DNA of 64,000 nucleotides from Archilochus colubris (Eukaryota; Chordata; Aves; Apodiformes; Trochilidae): positions 152,414,552 through 152,478,551 of the forward strand of contig CM041083.1 in assembly GCA_023079485.1 (NCBI GenBank), given 5' to 3'. Shown piece after piece: positions 12,166 through 23,110 of the stretch. The notes under the pieces are model-generated. The model worked only from the letters and a program-made list of their open reading frames with translations, made no database searches and was not told the DNA's origin. Each line of letters begins with the position of its first letter. Position 1 is the first letter of the stretch. The position numbers were made by a program, and so were the translations under genes.

Positions 12166-15100
12166 GCCTGATTCAGCATGCCTCAGAGTAGTTTATTGTA
12201 TAGTATGGATTTATCTTCAAGTATTTTCGCAGTGACTTTAGGTGCTGCAGTTTGCTACTGACATTTCCCCTCACAAAAAGTTTGACCTATTGACTATAAT
12301 CAAGTTGAAGCATTAAATCAGTTGCATAATGCATAGAATGAGTCCATTTCTCAAAATAAAGCTTTGCTTGTTGTGAGATTTTTCATATTTAAAATTACTT
12401 ATAAAGTCTAGCATACACAAAACAAAATATAATATTCCAAGATAATATGGCATACCTAAGGCAAGGTACTGAAAGTTAGACTTTAGTTTATTGGCATATT
12501 TATGCACCTTGTTTTCTCTTGGAAATGCTAACATTACTGCATTTTGGCATTGATAAAGTAACAGGTGCAGCTGGTTTGCTTCCTTTACTTCCACATATGT
12601 ACATGGTCAACAGTGAATTTCAACTGGTATAGGATTTTACATTTAAAAATATTTTATCTGGATTATTCCCACCATGCAGAAGGACAACAATTTGCTATTT
12701 CCTGTAGCAAATACAGAAATAATAATGGCTCATGTAAAAATTTCTTTTTCTCTATACATGTATTTATTTATAATTTCTATATTTTTTCAAAGCATGTTCT
12801 TCCTGTAGGTAACAGTACACACTATATCCCAAGTTTGAAAAGAAAAATATTTTGAATCATCAAAATGCAAAAAAAGAGTCAGATTTAGGTGTGAAAACCA
12901 CATTTTCATGCTCAGGTAACTCCAAAGCAGGTAGCTCATATTTTGTTGCAATTTCAAACAATCAACTTCAAGTTGAAAGTGAGCAGTAACAACGGCTACA
13001 ATGGAAGTTGATGCAAAACAGAGACAAATGGAATTCTTCTGTGTGACTCTTAGTAAAAATGTTTTCCTGGGAAGACTAACAGCTTGATTCTAATCTTATA
13101 TCCTTTGTTACCATCCTCCATGTCCTCCATGAAAGCCCCTTGGTAGTGAAAAGACTTTTTTTATGCTCCATAAAAGTCTCCTGTCTTCTTTTTTTTTTTT
13201 TTCATTTCTTTTCCTGTGGTGAGTAACTGTGGTGGTGCCAATACAGGAACAAATAGATCAAAATGAGAGCAGGAGATCAGATAAAATGATCTATAGTCCT
13301 AATAGCTAAGACACTGCTAGTGGGAAAGGTATTTAGTTCTTCTTCCAGGTGTATCTCTCTTTTTCAATCAAAGAGTGTGGGAAGTGAAAAGTGTATGCAC
13401 ATTTTTTCAAAATATAATTGTGTACAGCCATGAGACTTTGTGTGTGGGATAAATGTGCTGGAAACTAGATGAGTTCCATTAGGTGTGTAATATCTGTAGT
13501 CTGTACTCAGGTGAGTACCTTTTTGCAAGTTCAATATCAGGACATCCTCAGAGGTAGAGGATGAAATGTTTTATCTCTAATCTCAATCTGAATTGCATTA
13601 ATGTTTGAGAAAATTTAAAAAAGATGTTCACTACCTAGAATTTCAGAACCAGCCCAAATCTTATAATGTGAAATAAAAATAAAGAACACAGAAAAATATT
13701 TGTGCACCTCTCTGAAATGTTTACCCAGTAGACAATGAATTTCATCACTTCAGTTTAACATTTTTCTTCTACTCTGAAGATCCACTATCACAGGTGACAG
13801 AAGGATCAGTAACAGCCTCTAGAATATCCTACTGTCTTCCCACTGTTTTTTCCATCCTTGTTTTATCATAAGGTCTCAATTAGTTTATGAGTCAGGATAC
13901 AGCCTCACACCATAAATATAATACTTTATAATTAAATTATCTACAAAAAGAGACCAGGCTACAAGTTATGTATATGCTGGCCTCCGAAAATTTTAGGTTA
14001 TTTTATTTCACTCTCCCTTATAATAATACATAGAAGCAGAAGAATAAAAATTGTTCCTAATATTAGCATTTTTTTTAACTTTTCATTTTGCATGTCATTT
14101 TCAAGTTTGACAGCCAGATGAATATGCATTTAATACTAATTGCCAGTGCATCACAAAGCAGATGACAGTATTATTTAGGATTCAAGAATTCTTTCATTTC
14201 TCTGTAGTTTCCAACATTCTTCTGAAGGCTCACTTTTTCTGTGGAATGGAATTGATAAGGTCAGTAACTGAGAGACTGGTTTTGAGAGTACATTAGTTCT
14301 AATTTGGAAGTATAATTACAAATGCTGCTGGGAAGGTTATATTTCAAAAAAATAATGATGTTAAATCTCTCCTGTAGGAAAGCTCTGATGGTCTGAGAAG
14401 CTCTTTCCTTCTACTTAACTGATTGGTAATTCCTTACCATCAGTATGAACACATGAGCATTGCCTTCTAGCAGGGAAAAATATTCAAGGATTTTGGAATG
14501 AACATTTTTCTGTTACTTCTAAATGTAGTGTACTGTAGTTCAGTACTTCTAAAAATGTAGTGAAGTATAGTGGTTTTTTTGGTTCTTTCTTAAAGCATAA
14601 TTGTGGAAAAGAAAATAACATTTAAGACTTTAAAATTCAGAAGGAGGTATAATTTTTTAATGATTTTTCTAGAACAAACTAGAATCTTCAGCTAACTTCA
14701 CAGACACAAACATTTCTTAATATAGATGGAATATGAATATTTTCATATGAGTTCAGAAATTTAGAAGTTGGCTTTCTAGTCATTAGTAATATAACCTAAT
14801 ATAATCTGCATGGAAGATTATATATTCCTTTCCCTCTTTTTTTTTTTTTTTCTTCTGGAAGGATCAGAAAGCTACCAAACATTATTTTGTAAAGAAAGAT
14901 GAAACCAGTATTATTTTTTTTTCCCAGGGCACTGAGAACTTGAAGCTGTCTATTGATAGATGTGGATGTGTTCCCAGTTTCCCAGAGGAACAAACAGAAG
15001 GAATAACACACTGATTAAACAGATAGAGCAATGAGAGACTTTTATTTGCCTTCATGTGATTTATGTCAGGTTCTGTATTTCTTGCCTCCTGTGTTCAATT

Positions 15101-16859
15101 TCCTTCACCAGCCTGGAACAGAAGGGGTGCCTAGCATTTACAGTACAAACTCCTGTTCTTACCCTTCCTTATAACAGTTTTTATATTTTCTGACTCTTCC
15201 CTAATGTTGAAAGATCTTTGCTGCTCAGGGCTTACAGAGAAGGTGTAACACTGAAACTTTTAGTAAGTAGCTTGTGAGAACTTCAGGGCAAACAGTTTTT
15301 CTTGATTCAGCCTGCAAAGCATAAAGTGTAGATTCTACAGTATAAAAATAAATCTTCCCACTCACTCTCATCGCTGGTAGGCACCTGGACAACTTTCACA
15401 TTAAGTAATTGCTTTTGGCTTGCTCCTTTGAGGTTCTGAGTGCTGAATTTCAAGGGAGGGAGGGAGATTTCTCAGGCTGCAGACAGCCAGCATCTTTCAA
15501 AATGGAGTGACCTCCAATAAGATTATATTTGCAGGGTTAAAAAAAAAAAAAGTCTTTTATTAGCATTTAAAATAATTGTGGCATTTGTGGATTTTAACCA
15601 TGCACTTTAATCAGCCTTGTGTTTTTATGTGGCAAAAAGATCTAGATTAGTGAAGTAGCATCGTGTTATGTTACCATTTGATTCTTCCATTTGAAAGATG
15701 ATTGAATTCATAGGGTAATGTCCTGAATGGATGCATTGCAGACCGGTCTTTCTGGATAAATTAGGACTTCATTAGAAATAAATTTCCTAGAGTGGCTAAA
15801 TACTGGTGTTAAAATAGCTGACTTTTAATAGGGGGCTAATATGGGCTTTGCATAACATTCACATATTAGCTCAGAAAGTGCTTTGACATTGCTACTGACA
15901 TTGTGAAATCATTATCAGTGTGTGTTAAGTTTTAAATCAAAGAAAATGAGGCAATAAACCAAATAAATGTTGACACACAGGTTCCACATCAGAAGATTCT
16001 GGAACCTGTGCATAACACAGTAAATAGATATCATTTAATTCTTTAATTTTATACATCTGAAAAGAGCATAGAAAATATAAAAATAAGATTTCAAGTGCAG
16101 AGACAGAGAAATAAATACTGAAGTTAAATGCTCTTAAATGAAAATTTGAACTCCGATGGCTTTATTAAAGTATTTATTAAAGAAGACATCCCAAATGTCT
16201 GTAGTGGTTTTTGAGTTAGGATGACTTTCTCAGCTTTATCAGTGGATCTAGTGTCCAGTCTAAACATCCACAATTACCTACTTTTTCATGATGTTGCAAG
16301 TAACCTTCAGTGATTAAGGAACACATTTGCATTTATGATAAGGTCCAAATAGTTTTGAATGCCTGGCTTTAAATGTTGAAAGATTTTAGACAACTCCAAA
16401 AACCCACCTCTGCAGAATTTTTTGACATTTGATAAGGCTTCTGCTGAAAATTTTGAGAGAGATAGATGGATATCTAGGCAAACATACACTGTCTGAGCGT
16501 GGGATCCACGAAGAAGAAGTCCTCCATCTAGGTCTTGGCCCTATGGTTGTATTCAGAAATGCCTTTCAGAAATACAGTAGTTGATAGTATCTATTTTTTT
16601 CCTGATAGTTTTGACAGGATTAAAATCTACACATTTCCATTCCCTGAGTAGTCTCCTCATCAACAGGGAATATTTGATAAGACTAGAGTCCTTTTGCTAG
16701 AAGGGGATCATTTTAATGCCTGGAATGTAGTAGAGCTGTGTGTCTAAAATAATAATTAAGGAAAACTATGACAAGGGAGATGGCACCCAAAGGCCCTTGA
16801 TATGTCAGCTCAGATTCCCATCCCTTGCATCTTCTCTGATCCATTTGCTGATGTGCTAA
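12166..16859. other. AT-rich unique sequence; possible conserved block near 15.5-16.0 kb
   Basis: No gene is recognised. Short T runs occur near 13185-13201 and 14837-14852. The stretch from about 15540 to 16020 is even-textured, low in homopolymers and holds a strong hairpin at 15976-16010. It looks like the kind of DNA often conserved among birds, but conservation cannot be seen from one sequence. Confidence 0.5.
15976..16010. promoter_or_regulatory. Hairpin containing a heat-shock-element array
   Basis: The arms CACAGGTTCCA (15976-15986) and TGGAACCTGTG (16000-16010) are perfectly complementary over 11 bp with a 13-nt spacer. Overlapping them are phased 5-bp units: gTTCc (15981-15985), one non-matching unit, then aGAAg, aTTCt and gGAAc (15991-16005). 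Three contiguous inverted nGAAn units are the consensus heat shock element bound by HSF trimers. Whether it is bound is unknown. Confidence 0.45.
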
Positions 16860-17432
16860 AAACCAATCAACCAATGATTCTCCTCCTCTCCTCTGCTCTC
16901 TTGAGACCCTACCTGAAATACAGTGTCCAGCTGTGGGGTCCACAGTACAAAAAGACATGGAGCCATTGGAGTGGATCCAGAAAAGGGCCACAGAAATGAT
17001 CAGAGGGTTGGAACATCACGCCTATGAAATCAGCCTGAGAGAGATGGGGTTGTTCAGCCTGTAGGTGACTCTGGGGAGACCTTGTTGTGACCTTTCAATA
17101 TCTGCAAAACATTTATAAGAAAGACAGACTTTTATTGATGCCTATAGTAGTGGGACAAGAGTCAATGGTTTTAAACCATTAAACCTTGAAATAAGGTAAA
17201 TTTAGCTTTCATTCTGGGATACATTTTTTATGGTGATGGTGGTGAGACACTGGAACAAGTTGCCCAGAGAACCTGGGGATACCCCATCCCTGGAAGTGTT
17301 CAGTGCCAGTCTGGACAGGGCATTGAGCAACCTGGTTTAGTGGGAGGTGTTCCTGTCCATGCAGGGAGGTTGGAACTAGGTGATCTTTAAGGTCCCTTCC
17401 AGCTGAAACCATTCTATGAGTTTATGATTTAT
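16860..17432 (+). mobile_element. CR1 retrotransposon, 5'-truncated
   Basis: The copy begins within the C-terminal RT region (tgattctcctcctctcctctgc) and continues through the ctacctgaaatacagtgtcc and gagatggggttgttcagcct blocks. It then runs through the 3' UTR (ggaagtgttcagtgcca, ggtgatctttaaggtcccttcc) to a decayed octamer tail (attctatgagtttatgatt) near 17432. Frames are broken by stops and small indels. It resembles the copies at 6.2 and 38.1 kb in its 3' end. Confidence 0.92.
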
Positions 17433-20400
17433 CCAAGATATACAACATATCATAAATAGCGTTTCCCATAGACTTGTTCATTTATAGACCTGTAAAGTTT
17501 TGTGTAGTCTCTTTTGCAATCAAAATATTGTTCCCTTAAGATATTGAATCTTAATATACATTTGTAGGAGTCAGAGGATGTCAAGTTGAAAAGAGTAACA
17601 GTTAAGGGAAAGCTAGGATTAATTACAGTATAAATGGATTAGATGCATGTTTTGGAGTCAACTGAGGGAGTGGAAAGAAGCAGGAAAACTGATTGATGTT
17701 GCTTCCCACTGTGCATTCAGAAGAGTCTGAAGATCAAATCACTATTAATTTGCTACTAAATATACCACAGCTTCTAGACTTGTCACAGTAGCAAATTTTA
17801 TAGGCTTGTTTTGCATAAGCAATCACTCTTATTCCTTTTCAAAGTGCATTTTTTTTTTTTTACTGTGTGTATGAAGTCGCAGAAAGGATCAAAGTCCTTA
17901 AGTGCAACGTTTCATAGCATGATTCAGTGCCCTGTATAGTGCTACTAAAATTCAGATTATTAATTTTCTGTGTCTTCTGTATCTTCCTTAATTAATCCCA
18001 CTAAGCTGCTTGGACATAATTTGTTCCAAACATTTCAGCCGCAGAAGGAAAGGGGAAAAGTGTTTCCTTTTCAGCTACATTTCAGAAGTCAAACACTTAC
18101 ACAGCTAATATACTTACATAGTTCAAGGGTGATAGTTCCTTTTTGTTCTCTTCTTGCTCATTGAGGCCAGTCCAGGGATCATAAACTGTCTGTGGTAGTT
18201 ATCAACTGTTCAGGAAAAAAACCCAGTGTCCCAACACTTTAAATGCTGATTTGGAATTTCCTACAAAAATAGAAAGTATTTAATTTTTATAGTGAGCATC
18301 TGTTTTTTTGGTCGAGAAACCCTCCAGACACTCTGCCTTCAAATAAATAATTAGTATTTACTATTTTGGGAAATTTGTATGCATACATAATTTTGATTTA
18401 ATTTCTTGGAATGGTGTGATGTGAGAAACAAGGGGAAAGAATTAGCGAGTGAAAGATGAATAAAATAATCTTAAGTGAGACACTTCTTGAATGATTCATA
18501 TTTCAAATAAAGTAATCAATGCATATGACAATTATCTTTCATATTACATATAAGTGCAACTCTCATGCATTTTAGGCCCATAGTGGGTAAATTACAGCCA
18601 TTAGAATGCTACCACAAGTATCCTTTTTCTGCCTATTAACCCACATTTTACTAAGGCTTAAATTTACTTTTCTTGTCTTTAAATAATATCACACCAGAAA
18701 AAAAGTTGATTAGAAAGTCATATCTCTTCCCAACTAATATAAGTAATAATTATTTTAAGCAATCTATTGGTCCATAGTATCCACTAAGCAAAAAGTATAA
18801 TTGCTGAGTAAAGGAAAATGTGACTACTTTTCCATGAGACATTAAAATGGGATTGCACAGTTGAAAAAGGTTGCTAAATTTGAAATTTAGAAACATCATG
18901 AAAAAATCCAAGACCTCCAGAGGTTGAAGTAAGAAATGAATGTGACACTGCAAAACAAATCCTTTGTTCCAACTGCAAACGTTGCAACCAACTTTAATAA
19001 AGTATTTATATTTCATATGTTGTCTATTCTGTTGCATCAAATATCTTCTCTTTTCATTAAATAGGGAAGATGCAAACTGAATTAAAATTCAAGTGTTGCC
19101 CCTCAGAATCTCAAAGATGCTAGGAAACTGAAAGAACTCCACACTGTTAAAAAATAAATCACTGTCTGTGAGTTCCTCCTTGCAAATTTCTTCTGAATTC
19201 AAGGGTGATTTTGAGAACACTGTTAGACAACAAGATCACTTAGATTAAAAGAAACCTCTTTGATATTAAGGAAGTGAATTTGAAAAAAAACACCAGTTCT
19301 AGCATATCCTGAAGCATAGGTCTGTGTATAGAGATAGCCACGCACACATACATACAAATATATGGACATACTTATTTGGAGGTATGTGTTCAGCTTGCTA
19401 TAATTTCTCCAGCAATTCTAATGAATGCCACTGAACTTCTGTTCTGCAGATGATCAGCTGTTTTGCAAAATACAATGCTAGGCTCTTAGTGTAAAGCAGT
19501 GTCCTTAGCACTTACTGACTTGTTATCAACTAATTCATAGTTTCTTACCTTGCAGGATGCCTGCTTAGCTCTTGAATATTGCTTGCCTTTCATACCACAA
19601 GCTGTTAGTTTGTGCAAAATAAGAACTTTATAGAACCCATTAGATAGGAGGAGATGTCTTGTTAGATATAGGCAATCATCTATTCTTGGAAAAGGAAAGG
19701 TTTCCCAGTTTTGCAGGGCTCTTGCAGTTTCTGTGAAACAGATTACCTTTCTCTTTGTGAGGCAAAAGCTGGATGCTGTTAAAAAAGTAAAATAAAGGAA
19801 AAATAGAGAAATTGTCATTGAGAATCCAACTCTTTGAAAGTGCAGTGGAGTGACATCCCACCTTACTTCACTTCCTATACAGAATCCTTTCAGATTTTCA
19901 TTGGACTGCATATCTAGTTATAGATCTCTTTCGATATCAAATGGATCAAACAGAAGTATCTTTCTTTACTTTAGCATATTTTTCTACTTAGATTTCACCC
20001 AGCTAGAAATAAGCTATACTTTCAGTGTCTTTTTTTTTTTTTTTTTTTTTTTTTTGCCTATGTTAGAACATAATTCCTTGAGCTAAGAGTAGGCAAAGGG
20101 TAGGCATTTGAAGGCACCTACCTTTCCACTTAAGCCTCTTAGAAGTAGAAGCATGCTCTGCAAGATCTGGAGCAACCTCATGCCCCCCCTTAAAAGAAAT
20201 AAATTTAAAGAAATTAATCTCTAGAGACAGCAGGGGGGAAAAAATGGAAATAACACTCCTTGCTTTTATCCATAAGAGTCTGGAAGACTTGAAAATAGGA
20301 AGCACTAATGTTCAAGCTCTTTTTAACAGGTTGAAAGGGTTATGCCTTTCCTACTGTAAAAGTAACCCATACAGGTAAGATAATCTTACAATTGATGGAC

Positions 20401-20799
20401 AAGCCATTGAAATCTCTGCAAGTCATTGCAGAGATTTTGCCTAAAGATCTCATCCAGTGTTAAGACAATATTTCTTTCTAAATTAAAGAGAAGAACTTAA
20501 TCTGTAAAGTATTAATAAAAATTGTATTCAATACATAATGTTTTTTAATAAGGACAGTAGTTTGTCCATCTGTAACTGGAAAAAAATTAATGTTGTATCA
20601 CTGGGTAAAATATGTCAGTAGTTGAAGCCAGTGGGGCAAGCAGCCAGTCTGCTTTTCAACCCTGTTTCATTTATGACATTTCTCAAATTAAGTTTTATGA
20701 ACTGAGCATATCTGCAGAGACGTGTTAACTAATTTGGTTACTAAAAAGCTTAAGAATGTGGAACTAATATTAAATAAGTAAAACATCATTTATTCATAG
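17433..20799. other. AT-rich unique sequence, no gene seen
   Basis: No repeat family or gene is recognised apart from a long poly-T run. A minus-strand frame of 141 codons (19486-19911) has no recognisable domain. It contains a donor-like AAG|GTAAGA near 19549-19547 but no convincing acceptor. Confidence 0.55.
20030..20055. repeat. Poly-T run of 26
   Basis: Twenty-six consecutive T on the + strand. No retroposed sequence is recognised next to it, so it is listed only as a homopolymer that is likely to vary in length. Confidence 0.9.
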
Positions 20800-20823
20800 T
20801 ACTTTCAGCTGCGTCTCATTCTT

Positions 20824-20985
20824 CATTGGGACTGGTGTCAATGGCAGGGTTTCAGGTTCTTTGACCGTGAGGAAAATTCCATGTTACTTAGTGTCCTCAA
20901 ATCAGATGGGCTTCATCTGTCTAACAGGGGCAAAAGGTCTATAGTTTGTAAGCTGGAGGGGCTGATCAGGAGGGCATTAAACTAG
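20824..20985 (+). pseudogene. CR1 ORF1 C-terminal (SGNH esterase-like) remnant
   Basis: One frame is open from at least 20824 to a TAG at 20983-20985. It reads as the end of the CR1 ORF1 protein, which in CR1-like elements carries an SGNH hydrolase (esterase) domain. The visible signature is Ser-Asp-Gly-Leu-His-Leu-Ser (20902-20922), containing the Asp-x-x-His catalytic block, followed by a short helix-like end ...LIRRALN before the stop. The upstream Ser block of the domain is absent because the element is truncated. Aromatic residues before the block (GFRFFD) also fit the family. It is not functional. Confidence 0.7.
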
Positions 20986-21082
20986 GTTTGTAGGGGTAGG
21001 GGATTGAAACCAGGCTCTCCAAAGATGAGCCTGAGGAGGGAAAGCCTGAGTTAAGAGTAAAATCAGCAGCCCAGCTGAAGTG

Positions 21083-21300
21083 CGTGTACACCAATGCATG
21101 CAGGATGGGAAACAAACAAGAGGAGATGGAAAACCGTGGTGGGATGACTCGCATGATGCTATGGAGTGCTCCCATGGATGCTACAAGTTTTTCAGAAGGG
21201 ACAGACAAGGCAGGAGTGACTCTGTATGTTAGAGTCTCTTTGTAGAACTCTAGGTCAGTAACAATAAGGTTGAGTACCTCTGGGTCAAAATCAGGGGGAA
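21083..21300 (+). pseudogene. CR1 ORF2 endonuclease remnant
   Basis: The segment begins with acaccaatgcatgcaggatggg (in pieces), the CR1 ORF2 start that encodes TNAR.MGNKQEE, and reaches the WWDD block near 21138. About 40 codons between them are missing compared with the usual CR1 layout. The frame is then broken and the homology jumps into the RT after about 21300. Cleavage activity cannot remain. Confidence 0.75.
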
Positions 21301-21336
21301 GGCCAATAAGGCTAATATCCTTGATCAGTGCTGGGG

Positions 21337-22015
21337 CTAGTTCTGTTTAATATCTTCACTGATGATTTAGATGAGGGGTTTGAGTCCACCATTACCAAAT
21401 TCACAGATGACACTAAGTTGGGGGGGAGTGTGGAAGGCAGGAGGGCTCTGCAGAGGGACCTGGACAGGTTGGAGAGAGTTGGTCTGATTCCAATGGGATG
21501 AGGTTCAACACGGCCAAGTGCTGGGTCCTGCACTTTGGCCACAACAACCCCATAGGGAGCTACAGGCTGGGCACAGAGTGGCTGAGAGCAGCCAGGCAGA
21601 AAGGGACCTGGGAGTCTGGATTGACAGGAAGCTGAACATGAGCCAGCAGTGTGCCCCGGTAGCCAAGAAGGCCAATGGCATCCTGGCCTGTATCAGGAAC
21701 AGTGTGGCCAGCAGGTCCAGGGAAGTGATTCTGCCCCTGTACTCAGTGCTGGTGAGGCCACAGCTCAAGTCCTGTGTCCAGTTCTGGGCCCCTCAGTTCA
21801 GGAAGGATATCGAGGTTCTGGAGCAGGTCCAAAGGAAGGCAACCAGGCTGGTGAAGGGGTGCAAGCACAGATCCTATGAGGAGAGGCTGAGGGAGCTGGG
21901 GCTGTTCAGCCTGGAGAAGAGGAGGCTCAGAGGAGACCTCATCACTCTCTACAACTCCCTGAAAGGAAGGGGTAGCCAGGGGGAAATTGGTCTCCTCCCA
22001 AGTAGTTCCCAGTAA
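21337..22015 (+). pseudogene. CR1 ORF2 reverse transcriptase C-terminal remnant
   Basis: From 21337 the frame reads LVLFNIF, then DDLDEGFES, then FTDDTKLGG, which is the RT catalytic box (FADD in most CR1) with both aspartates kept at 21406-21411. A stop and frameshift near 21500 interrupt it. A second frame, open from 21518 to 22015, carries the later blocks [45 protein letters not shown]. The upstream RT motifs are deleted, so the protein is dead. The 165-codon frame is the longest open one in the window and should not be taken for a host gene. Confidence 0.88.
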
Positions 22016-22273
22016 GACAAGAGGGCATGGTCTCAAGTTGTGCCAGAGGAGGTTTAGGTTGGATATTAGGAAAAACATTCTCTACAGAGAGGGTGATCAG
22101 GCGTTGGAATGGGCTGCCCAGGGAGGTGGTGGATTCTCCATCCCTGGACATTTTTAAAAAGAGAGTGGATGTGGCACTCAGTTCCATGGTCTGGTAACCA
22201 CAGTGGCAGTGGATTAAGGGTTGGAGTTGATGATCTCAGAGGCCCTTTCCAACCCAGATGATTCTGTGATCTC

Positions 22274-22689
22274 CAATTTGTCAACTTAGATTAAAAATAT
22301 CTGAGCTAAAGACAGTATGTCTGATTCTTAAATCTGCTGCTGTGTTGCAATAAAATACACAGTGGATATTTCTTTTGTGGGCTTACTAATCCACTATACC
22401 TTTTAATAAAAAGGATAGGGACAGATGATATCTTTCCTTTTAGTGAAAATGCCTTTTTAGAGTATTGCTGCACTAGTCTTTGGGGGTTTTTGCAAATGGG
22501 TTTTCAGCAGATGCATTGGACATCTGTATATTGGAGGGCCAATACGGCAATTTTCATTGCTCTCTCAGTAAACTCTAAACTAAATATAATCACATGTGCT
22601 TTCTTTCAATTTCTCTTTGTGCAATATCTGGTACATAATGATCCCCACATATATAAAAATGTAATTAAAAGGGTCACCCTACCCAGACA
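22274..22689. other. AT-rich spacer between two CR1 copies
   Basis: About 415 bp of unremarkable AT-rich DNA. No gene, promoter or repeat is recognised. Confidence 0.6.
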
Positions 22690-23110
22690 CTATTATGGCC
22701 AGCAGGTCGAGAAAAGTGATTCTGCCACTTTTCTCTGCTCTTGTAAGACCTCACCTGGAGTACTGAATCCAGCTCTGGAGCCCTCAGTACAGGAAGGATA
22801 TGGATCTGATTGAGTAAGACCAAAGGAGGGCTATAAAATGATCAGGAGGCTGGAACACCTCTCCTACAACGACAGGCTGAGGGAGCTGGGGTTCTTCAGC
22901 CTAGAGAAGAAAAGGCTACGAGGAGACCCAGTAGTGACTTTCCAATACCTAAAGGGGGCCCACTGGAAGGCTGGAGGGGGACTGTTTCTAAGGGCCTCTA
23001 GTGATAGGACCAGGGGCATTGGCTTTAAATTAGAGAAGAGTAGATTTAGATTGGATGTTAGAAAAAAATTATTTACCCTGAAGGCAATGGAAAAATGGAA
23101 CTGCATTGAT
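22690..23110 (+). mobile_element. CR1 retrotransposon, truncated at both ends
   Basis: The copy starts in the late RT region (atggccagcaggtcgag) and keeps the cctcacctggagtactgaatcc and acaggctgagggagctgggg blocks, then agattggatgttagaaaaaa. It stops near 23110, before the final roughly 150-200 bp that other copies here carry. CR1 copies normally keep their 3' end because reverse transcription starts there, so loss of the 3' end points to a later deletion. A frame from 22838 to 23206 reads through the remnant and beyond it. Confidence 0.9.

Larger units (their letters stand above)
20800..22273 (+). mobile_element. CR1 retrotransposon with ORF1 and ORF2 remnants
   Basis: The longest CR1 in the window. 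Three parts are joined by internal deletions: the end of ORF1 (about 20824-20985), the start of the ORF2 endonuclease (about 21083-21300) and the RT from its catalytic box to the 3' end (21337 onward). The 3' UTR includes ggtggtggattctccatccctgga and ttggagttgatgatctcaga, and the element ends with attctgtgat near 22273. The antisense copy at 35.7 kb has the same type of 3' end, so both probably belong to one subfamily. The left boundary is approximate. Confidence 0.93.

Noticed and set aside
15230..15266. Short segment between a ctgctcag acceptor and a GTAAGT donor
   Set aside because: Only about 34 bp, and open in one frame by chance; no further support.
19486..19911. 141-codon minus-strand open frame with a donor-like AAG|GTAAGA
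   Set aside because: No recognisable domain, and no acceptor with a real pyrimidine tract upstream on the minus strand. Kept only as a note.
21518..22015. 165-codon open frame as a possible host gene
   Set aside because: It is plainly the C-terminal part of CR1 reverse transcriptase (REVILPLYS and [21 protein letters not shown] blocks) inside a CR1 copy.
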